A stretch of DNA of 6,583 nucleotides, taken from contig JAJDYK010000130.1 of the NCBI GenBank assembly GCA_022825185.1, forward strand, positions 1 to 6,583, written 5' to 3'. A program made the position numbers and the translations under genes. Below, piece after piece: positions 1 to 5,858 of this stretch. The notes below the pieces were generated by a model that saw nothing but the letters and a program-made list of their open reading frames with translations, searched no databases and had not been told where the DNA came from. This DNA is from Candidatus Latescibacterota bacterium (GTDB lineage Bacteria; Latescibacterota; UBA2968; UBA8231). Position 1 is the stretch's first letter. The number at the start of each line of letters is the position of its first letter.

Positions 1-928
1 TCTGGTGCTCTCCGGCTTACTAGCCGTTGAGGCGTTGATAAGCGCGGGCGTCAGCATCTACAACAGCACTAGGACCTCGCACGAAGTCTCCATCAAGGGG
101 CCGGTGCAGTTCCTCAAGATCATCCTCTTTTTGCTCGGCAGTATCGTCGTCATCGCAACCCTAATCGGCCAATCACCGCTCTACTTGCTCGGCGGCCTGA
201 CGGCGATGACCGCGGTTTTGCTTTTAGTCTTCCGAGACTCGATCCTCGGGTTGGTCGCCGGCATCCAGATCTCGGTAAATCGCATGGTCGCCTACGGCGA
301 CTGGATTGAAATGCCCCAGTACGGAGCCGACGGCGACGTGATCGACATAACGCTGACGACGGTCAAGGTGCAAAACTGGGACAAGACCATAACAACCATC
401 CCCACGTACGCACTGATCAGCGAATCGTTCAAAAACTGGCGCGGGATGCAGGAGTCGGGCGGGCGGCGGATCAAGCGGGCGATCCATCTCGACGTCAGTA
501 CCATCAAGTTTTGCGACGAGGAAATGCTCACCCGCTTTGCCAAAATCCAGTACATCACCGCTCACATTGAGCGCAAGAAGCAGGAGCTAGCCGAATACAA
601 CAAACTCAACCAAGTGGATCTCTCACATCTGGTAAATGGCCGGCGCATGACCAATATCGGCACCTTCCGCGCCTATGTGCAGGCATATCTGAAAAACCAT
701 CCGCAGATCAACCAAGAGATGACCTTTCTGGTGCGTCAGCTAGCGCCGACCTCTAGGGGACTACCCCTCGAAATCTACGTCTTCTGCAAGGATATCGTCT
801 GGGCCAACTACGAGGCGATTCAGGCCGATATTTTCGACCACATCTTCGCCATTGTGCCCGCCTTTGATCTGCGAGTTTTTCAGGAGCCGACGGGGACGGA
901 CTTCCAGGCGCTGGGGGAATCGCAGTAA
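1..928 (+). CDS. ybdG: MscS-family mechanosensitive ion channel, YbdG-like (C-terminal part, 5' end outside window)
   Basis: This is the C-terminal part (about 308 residues) of a small-conductance mechanosensitive channel, an inner-membrane protein that gates under membrane tension to relieve hypo-osmotic stress. The frame is open to the left edge, so the GTG at 5-7 is probably an internal codon and the N-terminal membrane helices are missing. Numbering from that GTG, two hydrophobic segments lie at about residues 35-53 and 58-78. The pore-lining helix and MscS beta domain follow, with the hallmark stretches VFRDSILGLVAGIQ (75-88), GDWIEMPQYGADGDV (98-112) and TIPTYALISESFKNWRGMQ (131-149). 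The acidic GDWIEMP and the SESFKNWRGM block match E. coli YbdG closely as I remember it, and so does the C-terminal IQADIFDHIFAIVPAF (272-287). YbdG is about 415 residues long, so roughly 100 should lie upstream. The stop is TAA at 926-928. The alkyltransferase gene starts 39 bp downstream on the same strand. Confidence 0.93.
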   Translation, partial: LVLSGLLAVEALISAGVSIYNSTRTSHEVSIKGPVQFLKIILFLLGSIVVIATLIGQSPLYLLGGLTAMTAVLLLVFRDSILGLVAGIQISVNRMVAYGDWIEMPQYGADGDVIDITLTTVKVQNWDKTITTIPTYALISESFKNWRGMQESGGRRIKRAIHLDVSTIKFCDEEMLTRFAKIQYITAHIERKKQELAEYNKLNQVDLSHLVNGRRMTNIGTFRAYVQAYLKNHPQINQEMTFLVRQLAPTSRGLPLEIYVFCKDIVWANYEAIQADIFDHIFAIVPAFDLRVFQEPTGTDFQALGESQ

Positions 929-967
929 GATGAACTGTGTTGCCGTCAAAAATTAAAAAGTATCGCT

Positions 968-1468
968 ATGTCCACTGAGACTTTGCTCTACACCACCGTG
1001 TCCAGTTCCATCGGCGAGCTACTCCTAGCCGGCGACTCCACGGGCTTGCGACACATCTATTTCGAGAGTGGCGACTTTACTCCACCGTCAGATTGGCAGG
1101 CCGTAGCTGCTCTACCCTATCCGGTCGCCGACCAACTCGATTCCTACTTCGCCGGACACCTGCACAGCTTCGACCTGCCGCTCAATCCCCAAGGAACGGC
1201 GTTTCAGCGCAAAGTCTGGGCCGCACTCTTGGAAATTCCCTATGGCGAGACGATCTCTTATTTGGAGCTAGCTCGCCGCATCGGCAATCCAAACTCGGTC
1301 CGCGCCGTCGGCTTGGCCAACGGCAGGAACCCCCTGCCGATCGTCGTGCCTTGTCACCGCGTCATTGGCAGCAACGGCGCGCTGGTGGGCTACGCTAGCG
1401 GATTGCCGATCAAGAGAGCGTTGCTCGCCCTCGAAGGTGCGCTTGCTCCTCAACTCGATCTCTTCTAA
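968..1468 (+). CDS. ogt: Methylated-DNA--protein-cysteine S-methyltransferase (O6-alkylguanine-DNA alkyltransferase)
   Basis: This single-use DNA repair protein moves the alkyl group from O6-alkylguanine (or O4-alkylthymine) onto its own cysteine, restoring the base in one step. The 166-residue product has a poorly conserved N-terminal half and a C-terminal DNA-binding/active-site domain beginning near GTAFQRKVW (76-84). The active site is VPCHRVIG (127-134), with acceptor Cys129 and neighbouring His130. Upstream, YGETISYLELA (92-102) carries the Tyr98 equivalent, and SVRAVGLANGRNPLPI (110-125) carries the arginine finger (Arg112) and the conserved Asn121. The length is normal for stand-alone Ogt/AGT proteins, and there is no Ada N-terminal zinc domain or AraC-type regulator domain, so it is not Ada. 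ATG 968 lies in an AT-rich leader with no strong Shine-Dalgarno; it gives the expected family length. The next gene follows after 13 bp, which suggests co-transcription. Confidence 0.96.
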   Translation: MSTETLLYTTVSSSIGELLLAGDSTGLRHIYFESGDFTPPSDWQAVAALPYPVADQLDSYFAGHLHSFDLPLNPQGTAFQRKVWAALLEIPYGETISYLELARRIGNPNSVRAVGLANGRNPLPIVVPCHRVIGSNGALVGYASGLPIKRALLALEGALAPQLDLF

Positions 1469-1472
1469 GGCT

Positions 1473-1478
1473 GGAGGT
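1473..1478 (+). promoter_or_regulatory. Shine-Dalgarno fixing the start of the first oxidoreductase
   Basis: GGAGGT lies four bases upstream of ATG 1482, just after the alkyltransferase stop (1466-1468). It marks 1482 as the real start. The same frame is open further upstream inside the alkyltransferase gene, but that extension is not protein-like and precedes the Rossmann fold. Confidence 0.8.
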
Positions 1479-1481
1479 CTC

Positions 1482-2585
1482 ATGTCCACGCATCGCATTG
1501 CTATAATCGGCACGGGTCGCGTCGGCTATCAGTTTAGTTTCTCCGACCTGCCCGACAACCACGCCGCTGCTGTCGCTCAACACCCTTCCTGCGAGTTGGT
1601 CGCCGGCGTCAACCGGGGACGCGGAAAGCTCGACGCCTTTGGCGAGCGCTTCGGCGTCGAGGCACTCTACCACGACTATCGGCAAATGCTCGCCGAAATC
1701 CAGCCCGACATCTGCATCGTCGCCACCCACCCCGAACTCCACGCCGAAATGGTCACCGGCTGCGCTCAAGCCGCCTCGACCCGAGCCATCATCTGCGAAA
1801 AACCGATGGCCCTTTCGCTGGAGGAATGCGACCAGATGATCGCGGCCTGCCAAGCGGAGGACGTGCTCTTGCAGGTCAACCACAACCGCCGCTGGCACTC
1901 CGAGTGGGTTCTCGCCAAAACGCTCCTTGACGAAGGGGCTATCGGCGAGTTCAACCACATCTACTGCTACATGGATGGGGGCAAACCGGCCCCTTGGTGG
2001 CGCAGCGAGAATGAAGGCCCCTTACTGCACGACTTCACCCACTATTTCGACCTGATGGATCTCTACGCTGGCGAAGTGGATTGGCTGTGCGGCATGGCTG
2101 AGCAGCGCATGCGTCCGTGGGCTGTCGAGGACTTTTCGGCTGCTATGCTCAAATTCAAAGGGGGGGCCACTGGGCTGATCTGCGGTGCCGAGTTGACCCA
2201 ATATACCGACCACGCCTTTGAACTGCGCGGCTCAACCGGCCTGATCCGCATGGAGCCGGAGCAGGTCCGCCTCTTTCAGTCCAAGGTCGCGCTTTCTGAG
2301 CCTGACAGCGGCTTTGAGTGGAGCAGCCTCGAAGAAGTCGAAGTTGAACGGCCGGCCCCGGTCTCTACGTACGTCGCAGCACTGTCTGAGTTGATCGACG
2401 CTCTCGAAGGCCACGGCACCTTGCGCAGCGACGGCACCGTGGGCCGCCGCTCGTTGGAAATGGTCATGGCCATCTACCAGTCGCAGCTAGAGGGAAACCG
2501 CCCCGTTCACTTCCCCATCTCGCTCGCCGAATCCGGCGTCGAGGCGTTGCGTCGGGCGGGGAATTTTGAGGAGCGAGAGGCGTAA
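1482..2585 (+). CDS. Gfo/Idh/MocA-family NAD(P)-dependent oxidoreductase (first)
   Basis: This is a cytoplasmic dehydrogenase of the glucose-fructose oxidoreductase / inositol dehydrogenase / MocA family, whose members oxidise or reduce sugars, inositols and related polyols with NAD(P). The 367-residue product begins with a Rossmann fold, RIAIIGTGRVG (5-15, GxGxxG at Gly10-Gly15). It continues with YHDYRQMLAEIQPD (63-76) and the family's CEKPMAL (105-111), where Lys107 is the usual catalytic or cofactor-contacting lysine. The C-terminal alpha/beta domain holds GPLLHDFTHYFDL (179-191), with His183, His187 and Asp190 in the position of the family's D/H-x3-H-x2-D motif. The length is typical (330-400 residues). 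The substrate cannot be read from the sequence; no classical inositol, xylose or biliverdin signature is evident. The ATG is supported by GGAGG at 1473-1477. Its placement 13 bp after the alkyltransferase gene implies a shared mRNA, though no functional link between the two is known to me. Confidence 0.93.
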   Translation: MSTHRIAIIGTGRVGYQFSFSDLPDNHAAAVAQHPSCELVAGVNRGRGKLDAFGERFGVEALYHDYRQMLAEIQPDICIVATHPELHAEMVTGCAQAASTRAIICEKPMALSLEECDQMIAACQAEDVLLQVNHNRRWHSEWVLAKTLLDEGAIGEFNHIYCYMDGGKPAPWWRSENEGPLLHDFTHYFDLMDLYAGEVDWLCGMAEQRMRPWAVEDFSAAMLKFKGGATGLICGAELTQYTDHAFELRGSTGLIRMEPEQVRLFQSKVALSEPDSGFEWSSLEEVEVERPAPVSTYVAALSELIDALEGHGTLRSDGTVGRRSLEMVMAIYQSQLEGNRPVHFPISLAESGVEALRRAGNFEEREA

Positions 2586-2612
2586 CCTCCGCAGCCATTC
2601 AGGCTGACAACG

Positions 2613-2653
2613 CCACCGCGAATCTTCCATGACTTGAACGATTCGAGCGGTGG
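2613..2653. repeat. Imperfect inverted repeat (hairpin) in the spacer between the two oxidoreductases
   Basis: CCACCGC (2613-2619) plus GAATC (2620-2624) pairs with GATTC (2640-2644) and GCGGTGG (2647-2653). This leaves a 15-nt loop and a 2-nt bulge (GA, 2645-2646), giving 12 base pairs in all. The following plus-strand sequence is only moderately T-rich and has no uninterrupted T-run. It could be a weak terminator for the first oxidoreductase, an RNA processing site, or part of a dispersed intergenic repeat. The structure is seen directly; the role is not known. Confidence 0.5.
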
Positions 2654-2672
2654 ATCGTCTTGTTTCTACTAT

Positions 2673-2702
2673 TCTGCGTTTATCTGCATCCATCTGCGGA
2701 TC
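2673..2702. repeat. Three 10-bp units beginning TCTGC (TCTGCGTTTA, TCTGCATCCA, TCTGCGGATC)
   Basis: Three consecutive decamers, 2673-2682, 2683-2692 and 2693-2702, each begin with TCTGC and share further similarity. Text of this kind (TCTGCG...ATCTGCGTCCATCTGCGG) recurs between genes in many environmental bacterial genomes as I remember it. That makes a dispersed, non-coding repeat the likeliest reading. The block lies between the hairpin and the ribosome binding site of the second oxidoreductase. Confidence 0.45.
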
Positions 2703-2721
2703 TTCACGCATAGCTTCGCTC

Positions 2722-2726
2722 GGAGA
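2722..2726 (+). promoter_or_regulatory. Shine-Dalgarno fixing the start of the second oxidoreductase
   Basis: GGAGA lies six bases upstream of ATG 2733. It favours that ATG over the in-frame TTG at 2634, which would add 33 codons translated from the hairpin and repeat region. Confidence 0.65.
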
Positions 2727-2732
2727 ATAGAC

Positions 2733-3740
2733 ATGGCCAAAGCCAAAACGCGGCCGAAAAGCAAAAGTCGCGCCCGTAAAAAACTTCGCGTCGCTTTCAT
2801 CGGCGCTGGTGGCCGCGCCCTGATGGCTCACTACCCCTCACTGCGCGACATCCCCGAGGCCCAACTAGTCGCCGTCGCCGAACTCGACGAACAGCGCCTG
2901 CACAAAACCTGTGACCTCTACGATATCAAAGGCCGTTACAGCGACTACCGCCAAATGCTCGAACGCGCAAAACCCGACGCGGTTTACGCCATCATGCCGC
3001 CGCACCACCTTTTCGACATCTGCGCCACCGTAATCGAACACGGCTACCATCTCGTCATCGAAAAACCTCCCGCCGTTACCACTGAGCAAATCCGCCAACT
3101 CGCCGCTTTAGCCCGCCGCCACAAAGTACTGACCGGCGTCGCCTTCCAACGCCGTTTTGCCCCCGTCATTCGCCGCGGTAAAACGCTGTGCGAAAAACGC
3201 GGCACCGTGCACACCGCCCACGCCAGCTTCTACAAAAACTGGGTCGGCGGCGCTCCCTACTATCGCGGAGCGTTGGACATGCTTACCTGCGATGGCATCC
3301 ACGCCGTCGATACCTTGCGCTACCTGTGCGGAGGCGAAGTCGAATCCGTTGCCAGCGACTCGCGCCGCCTCGACGCCGACCACTGGAATGTCCACTTAGC
3401 CCTAGTCCGTTTCAGCAGCGGGGCCACCGGACTCTTGCTCAACAACTTCATGGCCGGTCGGCGGATATTCAGCGTTGAGATCCACTCTCCCGGCATCTCT
3501 TTCTTCGGCGACCCTGAAGAAGGCGGTCAGCTCTACGCCGACAACAAGACCGAGCCTATCGACGAGTTAGACCCTACCGTCCTAGCCGGCAGCGCAGAGG
3601 ACTATCGAGCCTTCGGCCCCTACGACATCAACCGCCACTTCGTGGACTGCATGTTAAAGGGAAAAGACCCCGAAACGAATTTCGACGACGCGACCAAGAC
3701 CATGGAATTGGTCGATGCGATCTACCGTTCGCAGATTTGA
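2733..3740 (+). CDS. Gfo/Idh/MocA-family NAD(P)-dependent oxidoreductase (second)
   Basis: This is a second cytoplasmic dehydrogenase of the Gfo/Idh/MocA family. The 335-residue product starts with a strongly basic tail (residues 1-19, ten Lys/Arg). A Rossmann fold follows, LRVAFIGAGGR (18-28), then YSDYRQMLERAKPDAVY (69-85) and the cofactor/catalytic motif VIEKPPAV (108-115, Lys111). In the C-terminal domain MLTCDGIHAVDTLRYL (183-198) carries Asp187, His190 and Asp193 at the expected active-site position. The protein resembles the first oxidoreductase only at family level; both contain DYRQML. The pair therefore looks like two members of a large family rather than a recent duplication. The 147-bp spacer upstream separates it from the first oxidoreductase and could contain its own promoter, but I see no convincing -35/-10 pair. 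The substrate is not predictable. The gene ends 42 bp before the convergent lipoprotein gene, with no clear terminator between them. Confidence 0.92.
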   Translation: MAKAKTRPKSKSRARKKLRVAFIGAGGRALMAHYPSLRDIPEAQLVAVAELDEQRLHKTCDLYDIKGRYSDYRQMLERAKPDAVYAIMPPHHLFDICATVIEHGYHLVIEKPPAVTTEQIRQLAALARRHKVLTGVAFQRRFAPVIRRGKTLCEKRGTVHTAHASFYKNWVGGAPYYRGALDMLTCDGIHAVDTLRYLCGGEVESVASDSRRLDADHWNVHLALVRFSSGATGLLLNNFMAGRRIFSVEIHSPGISFFGDPEEGGQLYADNKTEPIDELDPTVLAGSAEDYRAFGPYDINRHFVDCMLKGKDPETNFDDATKTMELVDAIYRSQI

Positions 3741-3782
3741 GCAGCGCCGTCAGAATGGATCAAAACTCTTGCTGGTATGGCG

Positions 3783-4184
3783 TCACTCAGCGACACACCG
3801 CCCATCCCTATGCGCCAACACCGGCGCGTTGGGCACCGAGCAGTCCGAAACATACCCATAGCGCTCATTCATCTCAGCTTCAAAGGCGTTATACGCTGTC
3901 AGCCGCTCGGCTAGTGTCGTCGAATCGGTGGACGAGGTGGAGTAAATTACAAACGCCCAAGGACCGCCGCAGGGCTTGGAGCCCACGCCCGCGTAGCGAC
4001 AGTCCGCAATGGACGCGCTTGCAGCGTCGCCGATGAGCGCGTCGATTTCCCGTCGCATCTCCGCTAGCTGTGCACGGTCGCCTTCCTCGGTCCGCTGGTC
4101 GCCATTGTTGTCTCCAACGGGATCCGAGTCGCCACAAGCAACGAGGGAAACGGCGAGCCATGCCGCCGCAATCAAGTATCGCAT
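3783..4184 (-). CDS. Small secreted lipoprotein with four extracytoplasmic cysteines, function unknown
   Basis: The 133-residue product has a lipoprotein signal peptide: MRYLIAAAWLAVSLVAC with lipobox LVAC and acylated Cys17. A short Asp/Asn/Gly-rich linker (18-36) leads to a compact domain with an alpha-helical start (about 38-52). Four more cysteines, Cys62, Cys72, Cys115 and Cys130, sit in the pattern DCRYAGVGSKPCGGPW (61-76), VSDCSVP (112-118) and DGRCVAE at the end, which suggests two disulfides outside the cytoplasm. The combination KPCGGPWxFxIYS, then a YNAFExxMNERYG helix, then SDC, is one I recall from small uncharacterised lipoproteins of Bacteroidota and similar groups; I know no function for it. 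The start at 4184 is fixed by a strong ribosome binding site; the longer in-frame start at 4307 would bury the signal peptide. It lies 49 bp downstream of the transporter gene on the same strand and may be co-transcribed with it. Confidence 0.85.
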   Translation of the reverse strand: MRYLIAAAWLAVSLVACGDSDPVGDNNGDQRTEEGDRAQLAEMRREIDALIGDAASASIADCRYAGVGSKPCGGPWAFVIYSTSSTDSTTLAERLTAYNAFEAEMNERYGYVSDCSVPNAPVLAHRDGRCVAE

Positions 4185-4190
4185 AGTCTT

Positions 4191-4197
4191 CCTCCCC
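4191..4197 (-). promoter_or_regulatory. Strong Shine-Dalgarno for the lipoprotein gene
   Basis: On the minus strand, GGGGAGG stands six bases before ATG 4184. This near-ideal site decides the start over the upstream ATG at 4307, which lies inside the end of the transporter gene. Confidence 0.8.
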
Positions 4198-4233
4198 GTT
4201 AAAAGAGAGCCATAGCCTGCACTGTGATAACAC

Positions 4234-5199
4234 CTAATCTGCTGCACGGTTCCCCCACCGCGTCGCAATAACTGCATCCATGAAAATCTGCCCCAAGTGA
4301 AATACAATACAAGGTATTGCTAGCAACCCCTTCTGCTCGGGCGACACCGCCGAATCCGGCAAAAATGCCAGCACTGTCATCGCTACCGGCAAGGTCTTTT
4401 GGCTGGCCATCAGCACAACGGTCTTGCGCGCCGCCGCTTCGAGCTGCAAAAGCGCGCAAGCGCCGCCGTTGAGCAGCAAGTAGAGCGCGTGGATGGCCAG
4501 TCCAGACACTACCAGAATCAACAAGCTCGCAGGTTCTATCTGAGCTAGCCGCCCGGAAGACTCGCTGAATTTCATCCACGGAATCGAGATCAGCGCCGCG
4601 TTGCTGGCCAAAGTCAGCCGCGAGCGCTGGGCGTCGATCCAATCGACGGCGAAGCGCCGCAGGTACTTGCCGACGCCCAAGGGCAGCAAGATCGAAAGAC
4701 AGAGTTTGGCGAACAAATCGCTAGCCGAAAGCTCGACTTGGCCTAGCGCACTCAGCAGATGCGCCAACACGAAAGGCACCGTGAAGATGCCGGCGATATT
4801 GGTCAGTACTGTCAAAAGCAGGGCGAGCGCTACGTTGCCTCGGGCCTGCGCCGTCAGCGCCACGCCCGAAGTCAGGGTCGTCGGCATGCAGCAGAATAGG
4901 GCCAGACCGAATTGGAAGGCAGGCTCCATCGGAAGCTGGAACGCGATTGCTGCTCCCAGAAAGGGCGTGGCAAAGAGAATCGAAACACACCCCCAAGACG
5001 TCGCCTTCCACGCAGCGAGGGCGGCGTGGACTTCGTCGGTTTTCAGCATCAGCCCCGAAAGAAAAAAGATGAGGCTGACGGCGATGTACTGAGTGGGCAA
5101 CTCGGCCATGTACCTGCCCGGCGTCGGGAAGAAAAAACCCACCACGGCCACGACCAACAGACCAACGGGCAGAAATTGTCGCTGTAGGAAACCTAGCAT
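4234..5199 (-). CDS. SBF-like / SLC10A7-YfeH-type membrane transporter (bile acid:sodium symporter superfamily)
   Basis: This is a polytopic inner-membrane protein of 321 residues, the usual length for the SLC10A7/YfeH branch (SBF-like CPA transporter family), with about nine or ten hydrophobic segments. Family stretches seen in order are IFFLSGLMLKTDEV (44-57), then CCMPTTLTSGVALTAQARGN (103-122) followed by LLTVLTNIAGIFTVP (128-142). Further on come SQKTLPVAMTVLAFLP (266-281) and IPCIVFHLGQIFMDAVIATRW (295-315). The PTT-SGVAL-A-GN and QKTLP blocks correspond to the two unwound-helix regions that bind ions and substrate in this fold. The substrate is unknown; cation-coupled uptake of an organic anion is the family default, and eukaryotic SLC10A7 is tied to calcium handling. 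ATG 5199 puts the first transmembrane helix at residues 8-24. Only a weak GAG precedes it, and a terminator hairpin ends just upstream. The frame stays open upstream to 5430 through that terminator and the regulator gene, which is not credible coding sequence. Confidence 0.9.
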   Translation of the reverse strand: MLGFLQRQFLPVGLLVVAVVGFFFPTPGRYMAELPTQYIAVSLIFFLSGLMLKTDEVHAALAAWKATSWGCVSILFATPFLGAAIAFQLPMEPAFQFGLALFCCMPTTLTSGVALTAQARGNVALALLLTVLTNIAGIFTVPFVLAHLLSALGQVELSASDLFAKLCLSILLPLGVGKYLRRFAVDWIDAQRSRLTLASNAALISIPWMKFSESSGRLAQIEPASLLILVVSGLAIHALYLLLNGGACALLQLEAAARKTVVLMASQKTLPVAMTVLAFLPDSAVSPEQKGLLAIPCIVFHLGQIFMDAVIATRWGNRAAD

Positions 5200-5210
5200 T
5201 GTTCGCTCAT

Positions 5211-5235
5211 AAAAAAGGCCGGACGGCGTCCGGCC
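5211..5235 (-). terminator. Intrinsic (rho-independent) terminator of the DtxR-like regulator gene
   Basis: A perfect 8-bp GC-rich stem, GGCCGGAC (5217-5224) with GTCCGGCC (5228-5235), encloses a 3-nt loop. In the minus direction it is followed at once by six T (5216-5211). It begins 29 nt after the regulator's stop codon. On the plus strand there is no T-run after the stem, so it is a one-way terminator for leftward transcription. Its T-run ends 11 nt before the transporter's ATG. Confidence 0.9.
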
Positions 5236-5264
5236 TGACAGGTAACACTGTGTACGCTTGGGAT

Positions 5265-5810
5265 CTACTCGCTCTCCGCCAAGGCAACGGTGCGGTAGCC
5301 GTAGCAGAGATCCTCGCAGACGGTACACGATTCCACATCGCCATCGCGACACTCTAGGGCACCATCGCGGAACGTCTGGAGAAACTCGTTGGCCGAAGGT
5401 TTTTCTGAAAACAACACGCGCAAAAAGCAAACCAACCGCTGCCGCGCCTCATTGCTGATTAGGTGCTCAACCTTGCAGGCGTCGATCATTGCGTCGTCCT
5501 CATCCATGCCGAGGGCGTCTCCGAGGAAACGCTGCACGACTAGGCGTGTGGCCTCGGTTTCCTGTACAACCTTCAGGCCCTGTTCGGTAAGTTCGAGGAA
5601 GCGATTGGGATCCTCTTGCACGTAGCCGCGCTCCTTGAGGTGCTTCATGGCCGTCGAGACGCTGCCTTTGGTGATGCTCAGGTGCTTGGCGACATCCGAG
5701 ACGCGGGCGTAGCCGTGCGCCTCGCGCAGCTCGTGGATCGCCATCAGGTGGTGCGCGGCGCTGTGACTTAGTTCGTTTTCTTCGTAGGCTCTCCAGACTT
5801 CCTCAAACAT
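5265..5810 (-). CDS. DtxR/MntR-family metal-dependent transcriptional regulator with a cysteine-rich C-terminus
   Basis: This is a cytoplasmic metal-sensing repressor of the DtxR/IdeR/MntR family; with Fe(II) or Mn(II) bound, such proteins normally dimerise and block metal-homeostasis promoters. The 181-residue product has a winged helix-turn-helix at about 18-80, with GYARVSDVAKHLSITKGSVSTAM (33-55) very like MntR. The dimerisation/metal domain follows at 81-135. The motif DACKVEHLIS (110-119) gives Cys112, Glu115 and His116, matching DtxR Cys102, Glu105 and His106; His20 lies at the place of DtxR Met10 / MntR Asp8. By my hand alignment the ancillary-site residues of DtxR (His79, Glu83, His98) are replaced by Arg89, Gln93 and Met108. 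No SH3-like third domain is present. Instead the tail carries Cys154, Cys162, Cys165 and Cys169. GAAAGG (5824-5819) stands eight bases before ATG 5810. It lies 48 bp downstream of the GAPDH gene on the same strand and ends at its own terminator. Confidence 0.9.
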   Translation of the reverse strand: MFEEVWRAYEENELSHSAAHHLMAIHELREAHGYARVSDVAKHLSITKGSVSTAMKHLKERGYVQEDPNRFLELTEQGLKVVQETEATRLVVQRFLGDALGMDEDDAMIDACKVEHLISNEARQRLVCFLRVLFSEKPSANEFLQTFRDGALECRDGDVESCTVCEDLCYGYRTVALAESE

Positions 5811-5858
5811 GCGTTTCGCCTTTCTGCCTCCACCTAAGTCGCAAGGTCTTGTACTGAG

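Noticed and set aside
1365..1481. A longer start for the first oxidoreductase, inside the alkyltransferase gene
   Set aside because: The added 39 residues are a frame-shadow of the alkyltransferase active-site region, come before the Rossmann fold, and are contradicted by GGAGG before ATG 1482.
2634..2732. TTG start for the second oxidoreductase, adding 33 residues
   Set aside because: The extension is translated from the hairpin loop and TCTGC repeats. ATG 2733 has a good ribosome binding site and gives a normal family length.
3741..3782. Terminator between the convergent second oxidoreductase and lipoprotein genes
   Set aside because: No inverted repeat with a T-run was found on either strand in these 42 bases.
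3737..4036. Plus-strand open frame of 99 codons overlapping the end of the second oxidoreductase
   Set aside because: It is antisense to the lipoprotein gene, with a Ser/Arg-rich shadow composition and no family resemblance.
4185..4307. Longer start (ATG 4307) for the lipoprotein
   Set aside because: It would bury the signal peptide and lipobox 41 residues inside the protein and overlap the end of the transporter gene. The strong ribosome binding site is at 4191-4197.
4601..5092. Plus-strand open frame of 163 codons opposite the transporter
   Set aside because: It is antisense to a clear membrane protein and shows no motif or convincing ribosome binding site.
5245..5253. Short palindrome ACAC-T-GTGT between regulator and terminator
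   Set aside because: It has only four base pairs per arm, is expected by chance at this scale, and has no second copy near a promoter.
5200..5430. 77-residue N-terminal extension of the transporter
   Set aside because: The open frame runs through the terminator hairpin and the regulator's cysteine-rich tail in another frame. Its arginine/proline-rich content is not membrane-protein-like.
5811..5858. A DtxR-type operator upstream of the regulator
   Set aside because: A TTAGGT-like half is present on the minus strand (CTTAGGTGG), but there is no matching second half, so an operator cannot be claimed.
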